Shown piece by piece: positions 32,818-42,245 of a stretch of 64,000 bases of DNA (its first letter is position 1; each line of letters begins with the position of its first letter). Source of the DNA: Aeromonas veronii (GTDB lineage: Bacteria > Pseudomonadota > Gammaproteobacteria > Enterobacterales > Aeromonadaceae); assembly GCF_040215105.1 (NCBI RefSeq), contig NZ_CP157875.1, positions 3,215,501 through 3,279,500 on the forward strand, in the 5' to 3' direction. The notes under the pieces were generated by a model that did no database searches, was not told the DNA's origin, and was given only the letters and a program-made list of their open reading frames with translations. A program made the translations under genes and the position numbers.

Positions 32818-34769
32818 GACTTGGACTCCTCTTCACGACGACCGAAACGATAGCGCTTGTCCAGCATGGCCAGCACGCCGCCGATGGCCATGAAGACGCC
32901 ACCGAACCAGATCCAGCGCACGAATGGCTTGTAGTAGATCCGCACCGCCCAGGCGCCGTTGTCGAGCTGCTCGCCGAGCGCTGCATAGAGATCCCGGGTG
33001 ATGCCCGCATCGATGGCGGCTTCCGTCATCGGCATGCGGCTCACGGTGTACATCCGCTTCTCGGGTTTCAAGGTGGCCACCTGCTTGCCATCCCGGTGCA
33101 CTTCCAGCACCCCCTTGAAACCGTCGTAGTTGGGGCCGTTCTTCTCGGCGATGCCGGTGAAGACGAACTCGTAATCGGCAAAGTGCACCCGATCGCCGGC
33201 CTGCATGCGCAGGTCCTTCTCGATGCTGTAGTTCTGGGTACAGGCGATGCCGATGATGCTGACCGCGAGCCCCACGTGGCCCAGGATCATGGCCCAGTGG
33301 CTGTTGCCCAGCTTGCGCACCCCGGTGGCGAAGCCGTGCTTGTGGGTGGCGCGCACCCAGGTCTCCTGCAGGCTGGTGACGATGATCCAGACCCCGAGAC
33401 CGATGCCGAGCGCCGCCCAGGGCTTGAACGACTCCGCATACAGATAAGGCAATCCGAAGGCGGCCACCACGCTCAGCACCAGGGCCAGCACCACCTTGCC
33501 CTTGAGCTCACCAATCTCCTGACGGCGCCAGCGGAACAGGGGACCGAGGCCGAGCAGCAGGGCGAAGGGGATGATGAGCCAGCTGTAGATATGGTTGAAG
33601 AAGGGGGTGCCGATGGAGATGCTGCCAAGCCCCAGCTCCTTGTGCACCAGCGGCAGCAGGGTGCCGAGCAGCACGGTCAAGAGGCCCGCCACCAGCAGGA
33701 TGTTATTGCCAAGCAGCAGGGTCTCCCGGCTCCACAGCTCATGCTTGCCGTGGCTCTTCACCTGGGAGCCCTTGAAGGCAAACAGCAGCAGGGAGCTGCC
33801 GATCACCGCCAGCAGGAAGCCCAGAATAAACAGACCGCGGGTCGGATCCGAAGCGAACGCATGCACCGATACCAGCACGCCGGAGCGCACCAGGAAGGTG
33901 CCGAGCAGGCTCAAGGAGAAAGCCGAGAGCGCCAGCAATACGGTCCAGGCCTTGAAGGTAGCGCGCTTCTCGCTCACCGCCAGGGAATGCAGCAGGGCCG
34001 TGCCCGCCAACCAGGGCATGAAGGAGGCGTTTTCCACCGGATCCCAGAACCACCAGCCGCCCCAGCCGAGTTCGTAATAGGCCCACCAGGAGCCGAGCAC
34101 GATGCCGAGGGTCAGGAAGACCCAGGCCGCCATGGTCCAGGGACGGGACCAGCGCGCCCAGGTGGCGTCGAGGCGACCCGTCATCAGGGAGGCGATGGCA
34201 AAGGCAAACGCTACCGAGAAGCCCACATAACCCATGTAGAGCATGGGCGGGTGGAAGATGAGGCCGGGATCCTGCAGCAGCGGGTTGAGATCGCGCCCGT
34301 CCACCGGGAAGTACGGCAGGGTACGGGTGAAGGGGTCGGAGGTGAACAGCACGAAGGCGGTGAAGCCCACCGAGATGAGGCCGAGCACCCCCAGCACCCG
34401 CGCCACCGCATCGAGCGGCAGGCGGCGGCTGAACAGGGCCACGGCGGCGGTCCAGCCCCCCAGCGTCAGCACCCAGAGCAGCAGGGAACCTTCATGGGCG
34501 CCCCACACCGCCGAGATGCGATAGGCAAGGGGCAGCAGGCTGTTGGAGTTGGTAGCCACGTACTGCACGGTGAAGTCGTTGTCCACGAAGGCCCAGGTCA
34601 GGCAGAGGAACGACAGCAGCAGCAGCAGGAACTGGGTATAGGCAAGCGGGCGAGCCGCCGACATCATGCCAAGGCGCCCCCACTGGGCGCCGATCAGCGG
34701 ATAACTGCCCAGCAGCAAGGCGGTGGCGAAGGCCAGGATCAGCGCGAATTGACCGAGTTCAGGGATCAT
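32814..34769 (-). CDS. ccmF: Cytochrome c heme lyase subunit CcmF
   Basis: 651-residue integral membrane protein, the synthetase core that ligates heme from holo-CcmE to apocytochrome c. Key features: about 14 membrane segments, the tryptophan-rich WWD motif [18 protein letters not shown] with flanking histidines, and [10 protein letters not shown] near the N terminus. Normal length. It overlaps ccmE by four bases. The end of the gene is duplicated downstream (see the short ORF entry). Confidence 0.96.
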   Translation of the reverse strand: MIPELGQFALILAFATALLLGSYPLIGAQWGRLGMMSAARPLAYTQFLLLLLSFLCLTWAFVDNDFTVQYVATNSNSLLPLAYRISAVWGAHEGSLLLWVLTLGGWTAAVALFSRRLPLDAVARVLGVLGLISVGFTAFVLFTSDPFTRTLPYFPVDGRDLNPLLQDPGLIFHPPMLYMGYVGFSVAFAFAIASLMTGRLDATWARWSRPWTMAAWVFLTLGIVLGSWWAYYELGWGGWWFWDPVENASFMPWLAGTALLHSLAVSEKRATFKAWTVLLALSAFSLSLLGTFLVRSGVLVSVHAFASDPTRGLFILGFLLAVIGSSLLLFAFKGSQVKSHGKHELWSRETLLLGNNILLVAGLLTVLLGTLLPLVHKELGLGSISIGTPFFNHIYSWLIIPFALLLGLGPLFRWRRQEIGELKGKVVLALVLSVVAAFGLPYLYAESFKPWAALGIGLGVWIIVTSLQETWVRATHKHGFATGVRKLGNSHWAMILGHVGLAVSIIGIACTQNYSIEKDLRMQAGDRVHFADYEFVFTGIAEKNGPNYDGFKGVLEVHRDGKQVATLKPEKRMYTVSRMPMTEAAIDAGITRDLYAALGEQLDNGAWAVRIYYKPFVRWIWFGGVFMAIGGVLAMLDKRYRFGRREEESKS

Positions 34770-35257
34770 TGTTTGGCTCCCTTCAACTGCGCGTCGGTGT
34801 ACTCGGGTTTGAAATGCATGCCATTGGTGGCATCGGCTACCTCTGGCGGCATGTAGTTCTCATCGTGCTTGGCCAGTACCTCGAAGGCGGCGACCGTGGT
34901 GGCATCCTTGAGGGTGCCCTGGGCGACGATGCCCTGCCCTTCCCGGAACAGATCCGGCAGTATGCCGTCAAATTCCACCGTCACCAGATGGCCGCCATTG
35001 TCGATCAGCTTGAATTCGACCTTGAGGCTCTGGGGATCCCGCACCACGGACCCCGGAACCACCAGACCGCCGATGCGCAGCCGCTGCCCCTCTTCGGGCT
35101 TGATCTTGTCCGGCCCCTTGCCTTCCACCAATTCGCTCGGGGTATAGAAGAGGTCGATGTTCTGGCTGAGGGCATAGAGTACCAGCCCGATCACGCTGGC
35201 AAGGCCGAGGCTGATCGCCAGTATGATGGTGAGGCGTTTCTTGCGTCTCGGGTTCAT
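34766..35257 (-). CDS. ccmE: Heme chaperone CcmE
   Basis: 163-residue membrane-anchored periplasmic heme chaperone. One N-terminal helix (about 9-30) is followed by an OB-fold. The covalent heme ligand is H131 in [13 protein letters not shown], with the neighbouring Y135 as axial ligand candidate. It carries heme from CcmC to CcmF. Overlaps ccmD and ccmF by four bases each. Confidence 0.96.
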   Translation of the reverse strand: MNPRRKKRLTIILAISLGLASVIGLVLYALSQNIDLFYTPSELVEGKGPDKIKPEEGQRLRIGGLVVPGSVVRDPQSLKVEFKLIDNGGHLVTVEFDGILPDLFREGQGIVAQGTLKDATTVAAFEVLAKHDENYMPPEVADATNGMHFKPEYTDAQLKGAKQ

Positions 35258-35460
35258 AGGGTGTTCTCCATCTGCTGGGCCGCCTTGCGGCGGGCCTCCC
35301 GGGCCTGTTTGTTGCGCAGCTCGCCGAGCAGGGCACGGGTTTTCATTCGGGTGGAAATGACGATGCCGACCAGGCAGAGCAGGGTCAGGCCGAAAGAGAG
35401 CCAGACGTAGAAGGCGTAGCCCCCCATGGCCAGGAAGTCACTGAACGAGGCAAAGTGCAT
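35254..35460 (-). CDS. ccmD: Heme exporter protein CcmD
   Basis: 68-residue small membrane protein with one central helix (about 14-32) and a basic C-terminal tail. It stabilises the CcmC-CcmE heme-delivery complex. ATG 35460 has GGAGAAG upstream; the frame opens to 35508 inside ccmC but that start has no support. It sits between ccmC and ccmE in the standard order. Confidence 0.9.
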   Translation of the reverse strand: MHFASFSDFLAMGGYAFYVWLSFGLTLLCLVGIVISTRMKTRALLGELRNKQAREARRKAAQQMENTL

Positions 35461-35462
35461 GC

Positions 35463-36203
35463 TTACTTCTCCTGCTCGGCAATCTCTTTGACCCAGGGGC
35501 GATGCCACTCCCGCATCAAGAGTTCATTGCGAAAACGCATCAGGGTCAGGGCACCGAGGAAGGTGGTGAACGCCAGTATCATGATGAGCAGCGGCCACAG
35601 CATCTCGGCGGAGATGGACGGTTTGTCGAACTTGGTGATGGTGGCCCCCTGGTGCAGGGTGTTCCACCACTCCACCGAGTAGTGGATGATGGGCAGGTTG
35701 ATCACCCCCACCAGCGCCAGGATGCCGGCGGCGCGGCCCGCCACCACCTTGTCGCTGAAGGCGTTGTAGAGCGCGATGACGCCCAGATAGAGAAACAGCA
35801 GAATGAGCTCCGAGGTGAGGCGGGCATCCCAGACCCACCAGGTGCCCCACATGGGCTTGCCCCAAGCGGCACCGGTAAAGAGCGCGATGAAGGTGAACAC
35901 GGCCCCCACGGGCGCGATGGCGGCTACCGTCATGTCCGCCATGCGCAGTTGCCACACCAAGCCGATGAAGGCGGCCACCGCCATGGTGGAGTAAGCCCCC
36001 ATGGAGAGGATGGCGGAGGGCACATGGATGTAGATGATCCGAAAGGAGTCACCCTGCTGGTAATCCGCGGGGGCAAAGGCCAACCCCCAGGCGGTGCCTA
36101 TGATGAAGGCGAGCAGGCTCGTCACCGCAAACCAGGGCAGCAGGGTCCCGGCCAGCCGGTAGGCCCGCTCGGGTTTGGCATAAGGGTGCAACCATTTCCA
36201 CAT
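35463..36203 (-). CDS. ccmC: Heme exporter protein CcmC
   Basis: 246-residue membrane protein with six helices and the tryptophan-rich heme-handling motif WGTWWVWDARLTSELILL. It loads heme onto CcmE. First gene downstream of the 164-base gap after ccmB, which holds a promoter and an FNR-like box, so it may begin a separate transcript ccmCDEFGHI. Confidence 0.96.
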   Translation of the reverse strand: MWKWLHPYAKPERAYRLAGTLLPWFAVTSLLAFIIGTAWGLAFAPADYQQGDSFRIIYIHVPSAILSMGAYSTMAVAAFIGLVWQLRMADMTVAAIAPVGAVFTFIALFTGAAWGKPMWGTWWVWDARLTSELILLFLYLGVIALYNAFSDKVVAGRAAGILALVGVINLPIIHYSVEWWNTLHQGATITKFDKPSISAEMLWPLLIMILAFTTFLGALTLMRFRNELLMREWHRPWVKEIAEQEK

Positions 36204-36305
36204 AGCTCACAAAACCTTTCAGTTATTAATTTTATAGTGGCGAGGCCTACCATACCCACTGCCGGGAAACATCATATCCCCCGAAAGCAATAAGCAGCCA
36301 TCCCC

Positions 36306-36319
36306 TTGATCTATCTCAA
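36306..36319 (-). promoter_or_regulatory. FNR-like box upstream of ccmC
   Basis: TTGAG-N4-ATCAA on the minus strand matches nine of ten positions of the FNR/ANR consensus TTGAT-N4-ATCAA. It overlaps the expected start site of the TATAAT promoter at 36324-36319, and another TATGAT lies 30-odd bases downstream. It could therefore repress one start and activate another. Oxygen control of ccm genes is known in E. coli. Confidence 0.5.
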
Positions 36320-36324
36320 TTATA
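36319..36324 (-). promoter_or_regulatory. TATAAT -10 element upstream of ccmC
   Basis: Perfect TATAAT on the minus strand about 115 bases before the ccmC start, directly adjoining the FNR-like box. The -35 region (CTTTTA) is weak, as expected for a regulated promoter. Confidence 0.5.
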
Positions 36325-36367
36325 CGTTCTCAAAACGGGCCTAAAAGAAGCCTTTTCCAGTAATTAA

Positions 36368-37036
36368 TCAATTGACGCTAACCCTGAGCGCGGCGGAGAT
36401 CGCCAACGGCGTCAGGGTGATGGCCCCCACCAGCATGGCCCCCAGGATCGCGAGCTGCCCCCCATAGGGCAGCCCCATGCTGGCGGCATCGATGGCGGAG
36501 GTGGCGAAGATCAGCACAGGGATATAGAGCGGCAGCAGCAGCAGGCTGAGCAGCACCCCCCCCTTGCGCAGCCCCGCCGTCAACGCCACCCCGACGGCCC
36601 CCAACAGACTCAGCACCGGGGTACCGAGCGCCAGGGTGAGCACCACGGCCAGGTAGGTCTTCATGTCCAGGGAGAGCAGGATGGCGAGCAGCGGAGAGAC
36701 CAGCAGCAGGGGCAGGCCGGTCAGCAACCAGTGAGCAATTACTTTCGCCAGGGCCAGCAGCCCCAGCGGATGAGGCATCAGCATCATCTGTTCGAGGGCG
36801 CCGTCGCTGAAGTCATCCCGAAACAGCCGCTCGAGGGAGAGCATGGCGGCGAGCAGGGCCGCCACCCAGATGATGCCGGGAGCGATGCGGGCCAGCAGCT
36901 GGGGCTCGGGCCCGATGCCAAGGGGGAACAGGGTAATGACGATGAGAAAGAACCAGAGCGGATTGAAGATATCGGCACGCTGGCGCAGCGCCATCAGCAG
37001 TTCCCGCTGGATAAGGGTGAATACGGCGCTGAGCAT
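36368..37036 (-). CDS. ccmB: Heme exporter ABC permease CcmB
   Basis: 222-residue membrane protein with six helices, the membrane part of the CcmAB ABC transporter that drives release of holo-CcmE. FRDDFSDGALEQMMLMPHPL is the conserved cytosolic loop. Begins three bases after ccmA. A 164-base gap separates it from ccmC. Confidence 0.94.
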   Translation of the reverse strand: MLSAVFTLIQRELLMALRQRADIFNPLWFFLIVITLFPLGIGPEPQLLARIAPGIIWVAALLAAMLSLERLFRDDFSDGALEQMMLMPHPLGLLALAKVIAHWLLTGLPLLLVSPLLAILLSLDMKTYLAVVLTLALGTPVLSLLGAVGVALTAGLRKGGVLLSLLLLPLYIPVLIFATSAIDAASMGLPYGGQLAILGAMLVGAITLTPLAISAALRVSVN

Positions 37037-37039
37037 CCT

Positions 37040-37675
37040 TCAGTCCTGCAGCAAGGGGGTGAGGGAGAGGGTCTTCAGGCGTCCCTGCATCAGGGTCAGA
37101 TCCTGATGGGTGGTGAGCACCACCATGCCGCCCCGATCCGCGTGGGTCAGGAACAGGCGTTCAAGCACCTTGACCCCCTGCTTGTCGATGGCGGTGAAGG
37201 GTTCATCCAGGATCCAGAGCGCGGGTGCCTCGGACAGCCAGAGCCGGGCCAGGGCCACCCGCCGCTGCTGACCGGCGGAGAGCTGACCGGCGGGATAATC
37301 CTCGAACCCGGCGAGACCGACCTGAGCCAGTACCTGCCACAGATCCACGGAGCTGGCCTGGGTGCTGTGCAGTTTCTGGTAGAAGGCGAGGTTCTCGAGG
37401 GGGGTCAGGGTCGCCTTGACACCGGGCTGGTGGCCCAGGTAAAGCAAGCCGGCGTGATATTCATCCCGGCAGCGGCGAATGTCCTCGCCGTTCCAGCACA
37501 CCTCCCCCGCGAAGGGTTGGGAGAGTCCGGTCAACAGCCGTAACAGGCTGGTCTTGCCGACCCCATTGGGGCCCTCAATCTGCATCAGATCGCCCGCCGA
37601 AACCGCAAAGGAGAGGTGTTCAAACAAGGTGCGATCTTCACGCACGCAGCTCAGATTGTTGGCTTGAAGCAGCAT
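37040..37675 (-). CDS. ccmA: Heme exporter ABC ATPase CcmA
   Basis: 211-residue ATP-binding cassette protein. Walker A is [12 protein letters not shown], the signature is [14 protein letters not shown], and Walker B is LWILDEP. With CcmB it releases holo-CcmE from CcmCD. First gene of the ccm cluster; the 165 bases upstream, before the DUF2802 gene, must hold its promoter. Confidence 0.96.
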   Translation of the reverse strand: MLLQANNLSCVREDRTLFEHLSFAVSAGDLMQIEGPNGVGKTSLLRLLTGLSQPFAGEVCWNGEDIRRCRDEYHAGLLYLGHQPGVKATLTPLENLAFYQKLHSTQASSVDLWQVLAQVGLAGFEDYPAGQLSAGQQRRVALARLWLSEAPALWILDEPFTAIDKQGVKVLERLFLTHADRGGMVVLTTHQDLTLMQGRLKTLSLTPLLQD

Positions 37676-37840
37676 GAGGATTTAATCATCGAGAATGAAG
37701 CGGCCTGCATATTAACACAGGTTTGCAGAGCGTCTTTTCAAAGATGCCGATTATCAACAGGATTTGTGGGGAAGATCGCGCCCCGGTGCGGGATTTTATG
37801 GCAGGGACAAGGGGGGAAGCGGGCGCCTCCCCCTCCGGAT

Positions 37841-38227
37841 TCAGGGGCGACCCTTGCGCAGGGAGATCAGCAGCTCGGCTTCCGCCTGCGGCAACTCGCA
37901 TTCGCTCATCACCTCGTCGAGATCGGCGCCGAGCTCCACCATCTTGGCGGCGCGGCTGTAGAGGCGGCGCTCCGGATCCTGCAGGGTCAGTTCCTGCTGG
38001 CTGTCCTGGATCTTCTGCATGGCCCCTTCCGCCGACTGCAGGCGCTGACCCATGCCGATGGCACCGGTGTGCAACTCCATCATCTGCTTGCGCAGACTCT
38101 CGAGCTGCCCTTTGAGCGCGTCGACCCTGGCCTCGGACTCTTGCCGGGCGCGGCGCAGACCCAATACCCCGTAAAGGGCCAGCACCAGCGCCAGCAAGGA
38201 CAACCCCAAGGCGGCAAATTCAATCAT
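37841..38227 (-). CDS. DUF2802 membrane-anchored protein, end of chemotaxis operon
   Basis: 128-residue protein with one N-terminal membrane helix (about 4-23), a coiled region (about 28-75) and the DUF2802 C terminus (LYSRAAKMVELGADLDEVMSECELPQAEAELL). The family is found next to cheW in polar flagellar clusters and has no assigned function. I used ATG 38227 with AAAGGTGA upstream; a TTG one codon earlier is possible. Last gene of the block. Confidence 0.75.
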   Translation of the reverse strand: MIEFAALGLSLLALVLALYGVLGLRRARQESEARVDALKGQLESLRKQMMELHTGAIGMGQRLQSAEGAMQKIQDSQQELTLQDPERRLYSRAAKMVELGADLDEVMSECELPQAEAELLISLRKGRP

Positions 38228-38292
38228 CAAACCATCACCTTTGTAGTGGAGAGCCGCGCCAGGGCGTTGCTCTCGTGGCCTTCATGCCGGGA

Positions 38293-38781
38293 TCAGAGGG
38301 AACCGATATCTTCCCACTCTTCGTCGGAGAGCAGCTTGTTGAGATCCACCAGGATCAGCAACTGGCCGTCACGGTTGCTCACCCCCTGGATGAACTTGGC
38401 GCTCTCCTCGGTGCCCACCGCCGGTGCGGCGTCGATTTCGGAGGAGCGCAGATAGACGACCTCGGCCACGCTGTCCACCATGATGCCAATCACCTGCTTC
38501 TCTGCCTCGATGATGACGATGCGGGAGTTCTCGCTCACGTCCCCGGCCGGCAGGCCGAAGCGGGAACGGGTATCGATGACGGTCACCACGTTGCCACGCA
38601 GGTTGATGATGCCGAGTACATAGTCGGGGGCGCCGGGCACGGGGGCGATCTCGGTGTAGCGCAACACTTCCTGCACCTGCATCACGTTGATGCCATAGGT
38701 TTCGTTTTCCAGCTGGAAGGTCACCCACTGCAGCACTTCGTCTTCCGCCAGATTCTGGGCAATATTGCGCTTGTCTGTCAT
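38293..38781 (-). CDS. cheW: Chemotaxis coupling protein CheW
   Basis: 162-residue SH3-like adaptor joining receptors to CheA. Motifs: WVTFQLENETYGINVMQVQEVLRY, PDYVLGIINLRGNVVTVID, IVIIEAEKQVIGIMVDSVAEVV. Complete. It is the last classic chemotaxis gene of the operon, after parP. Confidence 0.95.
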   Translation of the reverse strand: MTDKRNIAQNLAEDEVLQWVTFQLENETYGINVMQVQEVLRYTEIAPVPGAPDYVLGIINLRGNVVTVIDTRSRFGLPAGDVSENSRIVIIEAEKQVIGIMVDSVAEVVYLRSSEIDAAPAVGTEESAKFIQGVSNRDGQLLILVDLNKLLSDEEWEDIGSL

Positions 38782-38850
38782 GTTCCTGATCCTTTTATAA
38801 ACCCATCAACGGGTAAAATTAGCAATAAAATCACGCAAGTGCCGATGTTA

Positions 38851-39720
38851 TCAGCGACCTTCAATGTTCACACCACGACCGAGCAGCACCAGCAGCTCCC
38901 TGACGTGGAGCAAGGCACACATCTTCTCCTTGACCATGCCCGCCAGCCAGGGGCGTTTGCCCTCCTGATGGCGCCATTTTACCTGATCCCGGCGCAGCAG
39001 CTCAGTGCCCTTGAGCTGATGGCAGGCCAGACCCCAGGGAGACTCTCCCAGCATGATCAGATACTTGTATTCGGGAACCTCCAGCGTCTGCTCCGGCATC
39101 ACCCAGAGCGCCGTGTCCACCACGTTCATCTTCTGCTCCCGGGACGCCATGATGCCGCGATACCAGGCCGGTTGGCCGAACAGGGAGGTCACCTCCCCCA
39201 GCTGATGGATGCCGCCGAGCTCGGTCAGGGGCACCGCGAAGGTGACCCCGGCCACGTCGAAGAAGAGGGCCTGAAACTCGTTGCCGGTGTCCAGATTTTC
39301 CCATTGAGCGGGGGCCGGCGCCACCTCGGTTACCAGGGCCACCTCAGGCTCGGTCACCAGCTCGGTGACGGGCTCCACCATGACAGCTGTGATAGCGTCT
39401 GGTGTGAACGCGGGCTGAACCTCCTCGACGAGCGCCTGTTCGCTGGCCTCCAACTGGAAGGCCTCGACATGGACCTCCTCATGGTTCAGCACCTCCATCT
39501 CGTCCTGCACCTGGCTCACCTGGGCCAGCAGCTCGCTCAGCTGCTCCAGCCGGGTATCGGCCTCCCGATAGGGCGCCGCCACCTCGTTGTGCACGACGGG
39601 CTGACGCTGCAGGGCTGGCGCCGGAGCCTCATCGTCCAGATTCTCCCGCAGCAGGGCATCGTCCAGCAGCAGGGAGTGGAAGTAATCATCCATGGCCCGA
39701 ACCTGGGTGGTCTCTCTCAT
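38851..39720 (-). CDS. parP: ParP-type protein with C-terminal CheW-like domain
   Basis: 289-residue protein. A long acidic, Val/Glu-rich N-terminal region (about 1-145) precedes a CheW-like domain (about 148-280; NEFQALFFDVAGVTFAVPLTELGGI, WYRGIMASREQKMNVVDTALWV). In Vibrio, ParP ties CheA arrays to ParC and prevents their dissociation at the pole. It overlaps parC by four bases (ATGA). The order parC-parP-cheW is that of Vibrio and Pseudomonas, which supports the name. Confidence 0.88.
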   Translation of the reverse strand: MRETTQVRAMDDYFHSLLLDDALLRENLDDEAPAPALQRQPVVHNEVAAPYREADTRLEQLSELLAQVSQVQDEMEVLNHEEVHVEAFQLEASEQALVEEVQPAFTPDAITAVMVEPVTELVTEPEVALVTEVAPAPAQWENLDTGNEFQALFFDVAGVTFAVPLTELGGIHQLGEVTSLFGQPAWYRGIMASREQKMNVVDTALWVMPEQTLEVPEYKYLIMLGESPWGLACHQLKGTELLRRDQVKWRHQEGKRPWLAGMVKEKMCALLHVRELLVLLGRGVNIEGR

Positions 39721-40511
39721 GCTGTCACCTCATGGTTCCGTTGACGCTCCAGGGCGTCGAGATAGTTGAGCAGGGTCTCATAGGCATAGGTGCCTCGGCT
39801 GCCCGGCGCATAGATGGACGGGGGGATGTGCAGCAAACTGGCATCCCGGAATTTGGTGTCAATGGGGATGACGGCATTCCACACCGCCTCGCCATACTGC
39901 TCCTTGATGGACTGCAACGTCATCAGGGAGGCTCGGGTGCGCTTGTCGAACATGGTCGGGATCACGGTATAGCGGAACTTGTCCCGCTTGGAGCGCTGCA
40001 TAATTTCGAAGGTCTTCATCATCCGCTCGAGGCCTTTCAGGGCCAAAAACTCGGTCTGTACCGGCACCAGGATGCGATCGCAGGCAGCCAGGGCGTTGAC
40101 CATCATCACCCCCAGCACCGGCGGGCAGTCGATGAGCACGTAGTCATATTGATCCTGCACCCGCAGCAGCGCCCGCTTGAGCACCAACCCCATCCCCTCC
40201 CGGTTGCCCATGACCCGGTCCAGGGTCGCCAGGGTGATGGAGGCCGGCAGCAGGCTGATGTTCTCGAACTTGGTCTTGAGGGTCATGCGATTGACCAGAT
40301 CACTGCTCGGCTTGGCTGCCTGGAACAGCTCGTACAGAGTCCCCTCCAGCCGGTCCGAATCAAAATCGAGATAAGAGGTCAGGGAGGCGTGAGGATCGGT
40401 GTCGATCAGCAGCACGCGCAGGCCCTTCTGAGCCAGAATGCCCGCGAGAGAGACCACTGTGGTGGTTTTACCGACACCACCTTTCTGATTGGCTACCGTC
40501 CAAACGATCAA
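39717..40511 (-). CDS. parC: ParA-like ATPase ParC, polar placement of chemotaxis arrays
   Basis: 264-residue ParA/MinD-family ATPase. The deviant Walker A is KGGVGKTTT (residues 10-18), Walker A' LIDTDPHASLT, Walker B YVLIDCPPVLG. It brings CheA/CheW arrays to the flagellated pole. The start is TTG 40511, supported by AGGA eight bases upstream and a four-base gap after the motD stop; no ATG fits. Coupled to parP. Confidence 0.9.
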   Translation of the reverse strand: MIVWTVANQKGGVGKTTTVVSLAGILAQKGLRVLLIDTDPHASLTSYLDFDSDRLEGTLYELFQAAKPSSDLVNRMTLKTKFENISLLPASITLATLDRVMGNREGMGLVLKRALLRVQDQYDYVLIDCPPVLGVMMVNALAACDRILVPVQTEFLALKGLERMMKTFEIMQRSKRDKFRYTVIPTMFDKRTRASLMTLQSIKEQYGEAVWNAVIPIDTKFRDASLLHIPPSIYAPGSRGTYAYETLLNYLDALERQRNHEVTA

Positions 40512-40515
40512 TGTA

Positions 40516-41424
40516 TCAATCCTGTCTTGTTGTTATGCGTATGCCGCCACCGGGCAGCGTCACGACTCTGACATCTTCGCTGTCCACCGCAGCAGGCACA
40601 ATCGCGGCCGGAGCTTGTGCCTGGGGCTGGGCGGGAGCAGGTGCGACCCAGGCGAACCTGGATATAGCGACCACCACCTTGCGATTCTGTAGCCGCCCCT
40701 GTTCAGTACTGTTATCGGCCACGGGGGAGAATTCCCCATAGGCTTCATAGGCGAGGCGCTGGGGCACTATCCCTTTTGTGATCAGGGCCCCGAGCACGGC
40801 CTCGGCCCTCGCCGCAGAGAGCGCCCAGTTGGAGCTGAACATCTCGTTGTGAATCGGTTCGTTGTCCGTATAGCCCCGCACCCTGACATAGTTATCGACC
40901 GGCTTCAAAATACCTGAAAGCGTATCGAGCAGGGGCGCCGCGTTGGGACCGAGGAAGGCACTGCCGCTGTTGAACAGCAGGCCAGCGCTGAGCTCCACCG
41001 TCAGCCAGTTGTCATCTTGGGTGATCTTGACCACCCCCGCCTCCACCAAGGAGCCCATGGTCTGCTGCAACTGCACGTCGATGGCGGCAAGGGAGGCCCC
41101 ATCCTGCTGGACCGGGGTACCGGTGATAGGGGCAAGGGAAGGGGCCGGAGAGGCCTGGCTCTCCAGCAGGCTGGGGGCCGCCGATACCGCATGATCCAGC
41201 AGGGACTTGCCCTGCCCCTCCAGCAGACCGTCGCTGCGCGGGATCTGGTTGAAGGCTTGGGTCATCCCCTCGATGACGGCGCGGTATTGCTCCTTGTTGA
41301 CGATGGCAACGGAGTAGAGCACCACGAAGAGGGCGAAGATGAGGGTCATGTAATCGGCGTAGGAGACCAGCCAGCGGTCGAGATGTTCTCGTCCCTGCAG
41401 GTGCAAACGGTAGCGCTTGCGCAT
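40516..41424 (-). CDS. motD: Flagellar stator protein, MotB family (MotD/PomB2 type)
   Basis: 302-residue stator subunit. One N-terminal membrane helix (about 22-42) carries the ion-binding Asp D24 in WLVSYADYMTLIFALF, followed by a plug/linker and an OmpA-like peptidoglycan-binding domain (about 150-255; RVRGYTDNEPI, NWALSAARAEAVL). The C-terminal Pro/Ala tail is extra. Position after cheB is that of Pseudomonas MotCD; in A. hydrophila a second stator pair is called PomA2B2 and this may be it. The driving ion is not settled by sequence. ATG 41424 follows AAGGGGG. Confidence 0.88.
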   Translation of the reverse strand: MRKRYRLHLQGREHLDRWLVSYADYMTLIFALFVVLYSVAIVNKEQYRAVIEGMTQAFNQIPRSDGLLEGQGKSLLDHAVSAAPSLLESQASPAPSLAPITGTPVQQDGASLAAIDVQLQQTMGSLVEAGVVKITQDDNWLTVELSAGLLFNSGSAFLGPNAAPLLDTLSGILKPVDNYVRVRGYTDNEPIHNEMFSSNWALSAARAEAVLGALITKGIVPQRLAYEAYGEFSPVADNSTEQGRLQNRKVVVAISRFAWVAPAPAQPQAQAPAAIVPAAVDSEDVRVVTLPGGGIRITTRQD

Positions 41425-41427
41425 GGC

Positions 41428-41503
41428 TATTCCCCCTTCAATCAGATAACCCGTAACCGCCCTTGCGCTGCCAATCGGTCTCCCTCTGGACGAGTGCCAA
41501 GGA
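41428..41503 (-). repeat. Diverged copy of motC 3' end
   Basis: The gap between motC and motD repeats the last ~60-75 bases of motC (41508-41575), including the stop. Matching blocks are CGGTTACGGG, TTATCTG and AAGGGG-A-TAG. The copy supplies the AAGGGGG ribosome site of motD. By eye roughly 70-75% identity with a few small gaps. Confidence 0.75.
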
Positions 41504-41507
41504 TCGA

Positions 41508-42245
41508 CTACTCCCCTTTCAGATAAGCCCGTAACCGCCGTTCAACCTGCAGACCGTTCTCCCCGTGGGCGATGGCCAGCAGCCCCTCCAGCGTCATCTC
41601 CTGATAGAGACCGTAATGGTAGTGGAATGCCCTGAGGCGATTGGCAATGGGCAGATAAATGAGGTTCGCAAACCCCACTCCGTAGATGGTTGCGACGAAG
41701 GCGATGGCTATCCCGGCTCCTAGCGTACCCGGCTCCTCCAGATGGAACATGGCCTGGATGAGGCCGATCACCGCCCCTATGATGCCGATGGTCGGGCTGT
41801 ACCCCCCCATGGCCTCGAACACCCGGGCCGCGTGCTCATTGCGCTCCTGCTCGATGTCGATGTCCGCTTCCAGCAGCCGGCGCAGATCCTCGATGGCGAC
41901 CCCGTCCACTATCATGGTGAGCCCCTGGCGGGTGAAGGGTTCAAGCTCCTCCTCCGCCTGGTTCTCCAGCGCCAGCAAGCCTTGCTGGCGGGCAAACTGG
42001 GCCCAGGTCTGCAGCCGTTCGGCCTGCGCAGGGAGATCCCACTGGGGCGGGAACAACATCCAGCGGGCCTGCTTCAAGGCCGCCAGCATGTATTTGCGGG
42101 GGGTTTGCAGGATCACCGCCCCCCAGGTGCCGCCGACCACGATGACGAAGGCCGGGCCGTCAAGCAGGGTCAGCAGGCTGCCCCCGTGCCACCACTGGGC
42201 AATCGCCAGGGCAGCCAGCGCCAGCACCAGGCCGAGCATGCCCAT
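41508..42245 (-). CDS. motC: Flagellar stator protein, MotA family (MotC/PomA2 type)
   Basis: 245-residue membrane protein with four helices and a cytosolic loop bearing the charged rotor-contact region (QEMTLEGL end loop; RRLLEADIDIEQERNEHAARVFEAMGGYSPTIGIIGAVIGL is the MotA signature region, helix three). Forms the stator channel with the MotB-family protein encoded next to it. ATG 42245 directly follows the cheB TAG. Its 3' end is duplicated downstream. Confidence 0.88.
   Translation of the reverse strand: MGMLGLVLALAALAIAQWWHGGSLLTLLDGPAFVIVVGGTWGAVILQTPRKYMLAALKQARWMLFPPQWDLPAQAERLQTWAQFARQQGLLALENQAEEELEPFTRQGLTMIVDGVAIEDLRRLLEADIDIEQERNEHAARVFEAMGGYSPTIGIIGAVIGLIQAMFHLEEPGTLGAGIAIAFVATIYGVGFANLIYLPIANRLRAFHYHYGLYQEMTLEGLLAIAHGENGLQVERRLRAYLKGE

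Noticed and set aside
33096-34856. Long plus-strand open frame opposite ccmF
   Set aside because: Antisense of a membrane protein gene with intact WWD motif; the His/Gln/Glu-rich product is an artefact.
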